The translations under genes were made by a program, and so were the position numbers. Below, piece after piece: positions 63,097 through 64,000 of a stretch of DNA of 64,000 nucleotides (within the stretch, counting starts at the first letter, position 1; the number at the start of each line of letters is the position of its first letter). This DNA is from an uncultured bacterium (GTDB lineage: Bacteria; Bacillota_I; Bacilli_A; RF39; UBA660), in the NCBI GenBank assembly GCA_946560065.1, contig CAMNUE010000007.1, forward strand, positions 1 through 64,000, written 5' to 3'. Below the pieces are notes generated by a model that saw nothing but the letters and a program-made list of their open reading frames with translations, did not search any database and was not told the DNA's origin.

Positions 63097-64000
63097 ATAA
63101 ATTGATCTTCTAATTGTTCTAAAGGTTCTTCGTCCATAAATTCTGTTTTTAATTCATAATCTACATCACGATAACATCTACTACCAGTACCAGCTGGGAT
63201 TAATTTACCAATTATAACATTTTCTTTTAATCCAGCAAGTGGATCAACTTTTCCTTTTATTGCTGCATCAGTTAAAATACGAGTTGTTTCTTGGAATGAA
63301 GCAGCTGATAAGAATGAATCAGTCTCAAGTGCAGCTTTTGTAATACCAAGTAAAATTGGTTTTCCAAGAGCTGGAGTTTTACCTTTAATAATTGCCTCTT
63401 TGTTACCATCAGTAAATTCACGGAAGTTAACAAGGGAACCAGGTAAGAATCTTGTATCTCCACCTTCAACAATTCTTATCTTACTAATCATTCTACGTGC
63501 GATAATTTCAATATGTTTATCCGAAATATCAACACCTTGAGAACGATAAGTATATTGAACTTCTTTTAAGATATATTCTTGTGTTGTAATTGGATCAGTT
63601 ACAGCAAGTAATTCTTTAGGGCTAATAGCACCTTCAGTAAGTCTATCTCCACAATGAACTTCTGCACCTTTCTCAACACATAGTTTTGAACCATAGTTAG
63701 TAACATGTTCTTTTGTTTCTAACTTGTTAGTAATACTAATTTTATATTTACCATGATCTTCTTTAATCTTAGAAACTGTACCATCAATTTCAGCAATTGT
63801 AGCTTTAGCCTTTGGATTACGAGCCTCGAATAATTCTTGTACACGAGGAAGACCTTGAGTGATATCAGCATCACCACCATGAGCAACTCCACCTGAGTGG
63901 AATGTACGCATTGTAAGCTGAGTACCAGGTTCACCAATTGATTGAGCAGCCATAACACCTACAGCTTCACCAATTTCAACTAAGTTACCAGTTGCTAAGT
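63090..64000 (-). CDS. rpoC: RNA polymerase beta' subunit, C-terminal part (cut by window end)
   Basis: The largest core subunit of RNA polymerase. The last 302 codons are in view: [20 protein letters not shown] is the trigger-loop region; [55 protein letters not shown] and LIPAGTG are conserved beta' C-terminal blocks. The open frame runs beyond 63953 to the window edge without a stop. rpoC before the str operon is the usual Gram-positive order. Confidence 0.98.
   Translation of the reverse strand, partial: LATGNLVEIGEAVGVMAAQSIGEPGTQLTMRTFHSGGVAHGGDADITQGLPRVQELFEARNPKAKATIAEIDGTVSKIKEDHGKYKISITNKLETKEHVTNYGSKLCVEKGAEVHCGDRLTEGAISPKELLAVTDPITTQEYILKEVQYTYRSQGVDISDKHIEIIARRMISKIRIVEGGDTRFLPGSLVNFREFTDGNKEAIIKGKTPALGKPILLGITKAALETDSFLSAASFQETTRILTDAAIKGKVDPLAGLKENVIIGKLIPAGTGSRCYRDVDYELKTEFMDEEPLEQLEDQFME

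Noticed and set aside
1..64000. Use of the Mycoplasma genetic code (TGA as Trp)
   Set aside because: TGA ends the methyltransferase within an ATGA overlap at 22235-22238, and conserved Trp residues use TGG.
1..64000. CRISPR arrays, tRNA or rRNA genes, insertion sequences
   Set aside because: No regular spaced repeats, no tRNA cloverleaf other than the tmRNA ends, and no transposase-like frames were found.

Overview
This AT-rich window (about 30% G+C by eye) comes from a low-GC Gram-positive-type bacterium. Gene content suggests an anaerobic, probably gut-dwelling Bacilli-like lineage of the Erysipelotrichia/RF39 kind; this is inference, since no 16S rRNA is present. TGA is read as stop: the methyltransferase at 22235-23026 ends on TGA inside an ATGA overlap with pnuC, and tryptophan is TGG. 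This argues against the Mycoplasma code. Cell-wall genes (murD, FemX-like, sortase, NlpC/P60, GH73), formate metabolism (pflB, pflA, fhs) and strong TTGACA/TATAAT promoters fit a walled fermenter.

Layout. 1-10 kb: SPFH/NfeD pair, an Ig-like surface protein, fhs, a thioester-domain adhesin with its own sortase, a DUF2975/XRE/DUF4173 operon behind a palindromic operator, and an S41 protease. 10-18 kb: lipoprotein, cdaA-cdaR (c-di-AMP), a membrane protein frameshifted at a TA repeat, the first RNase R, and an NlpC/P60 hydrolase. 18-24 kb: a CotF-like coat protein pair, then an unusual five-gene overlapping operon (radical SAM-Nudix fusion, methyltransferase, PnuC, HerA/VirB4-like ATPase, Cys-rich protein). 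24-34 kb: AraC/GyrI regulator, transglutaminase-like protein, GNAT, PHP, Sua5/YrdC, an HTH-repeat protein, a radical SAM enzyme, an HD hydrolase and a decayed hydrolase gene. 34-42 kb: tmRNA, pflBA, and smpB-capA-rnr with secG; tmRNA, SmpB and RNase R form a ribosome-rescue set within 8 kb.

42-54 kb is the most distinctive region, a compact type VII secretion (T7SSb-like) locus. It has an EssC-type FHA/FtsK ATPase, an EsaB/YukD-like ubiquitin-fold protein, about nine small WXG100-sized proteins, and three larger proteins whose WXG-like N-termini are joined to an NlpC/Amidase_5-type domain, a GH73 glucosaminidase, or a Ser/Gly-rich linker with a C-terminal domain. I find no EsaA, EssA or EssB. 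Exported wall hydrolases may cut the path for the machine or act on neighbouring cells.

54-64 kb is housekeeping: eno, murD, a FemX-like transferase, tuf, fusA, rpsG, rpsL, a 37-residue membrane peptide and the 3' part of rpoC (cut by the window end). No rRNA, tRNA, CRISPR array, insertion sequence or prophage was recognised.
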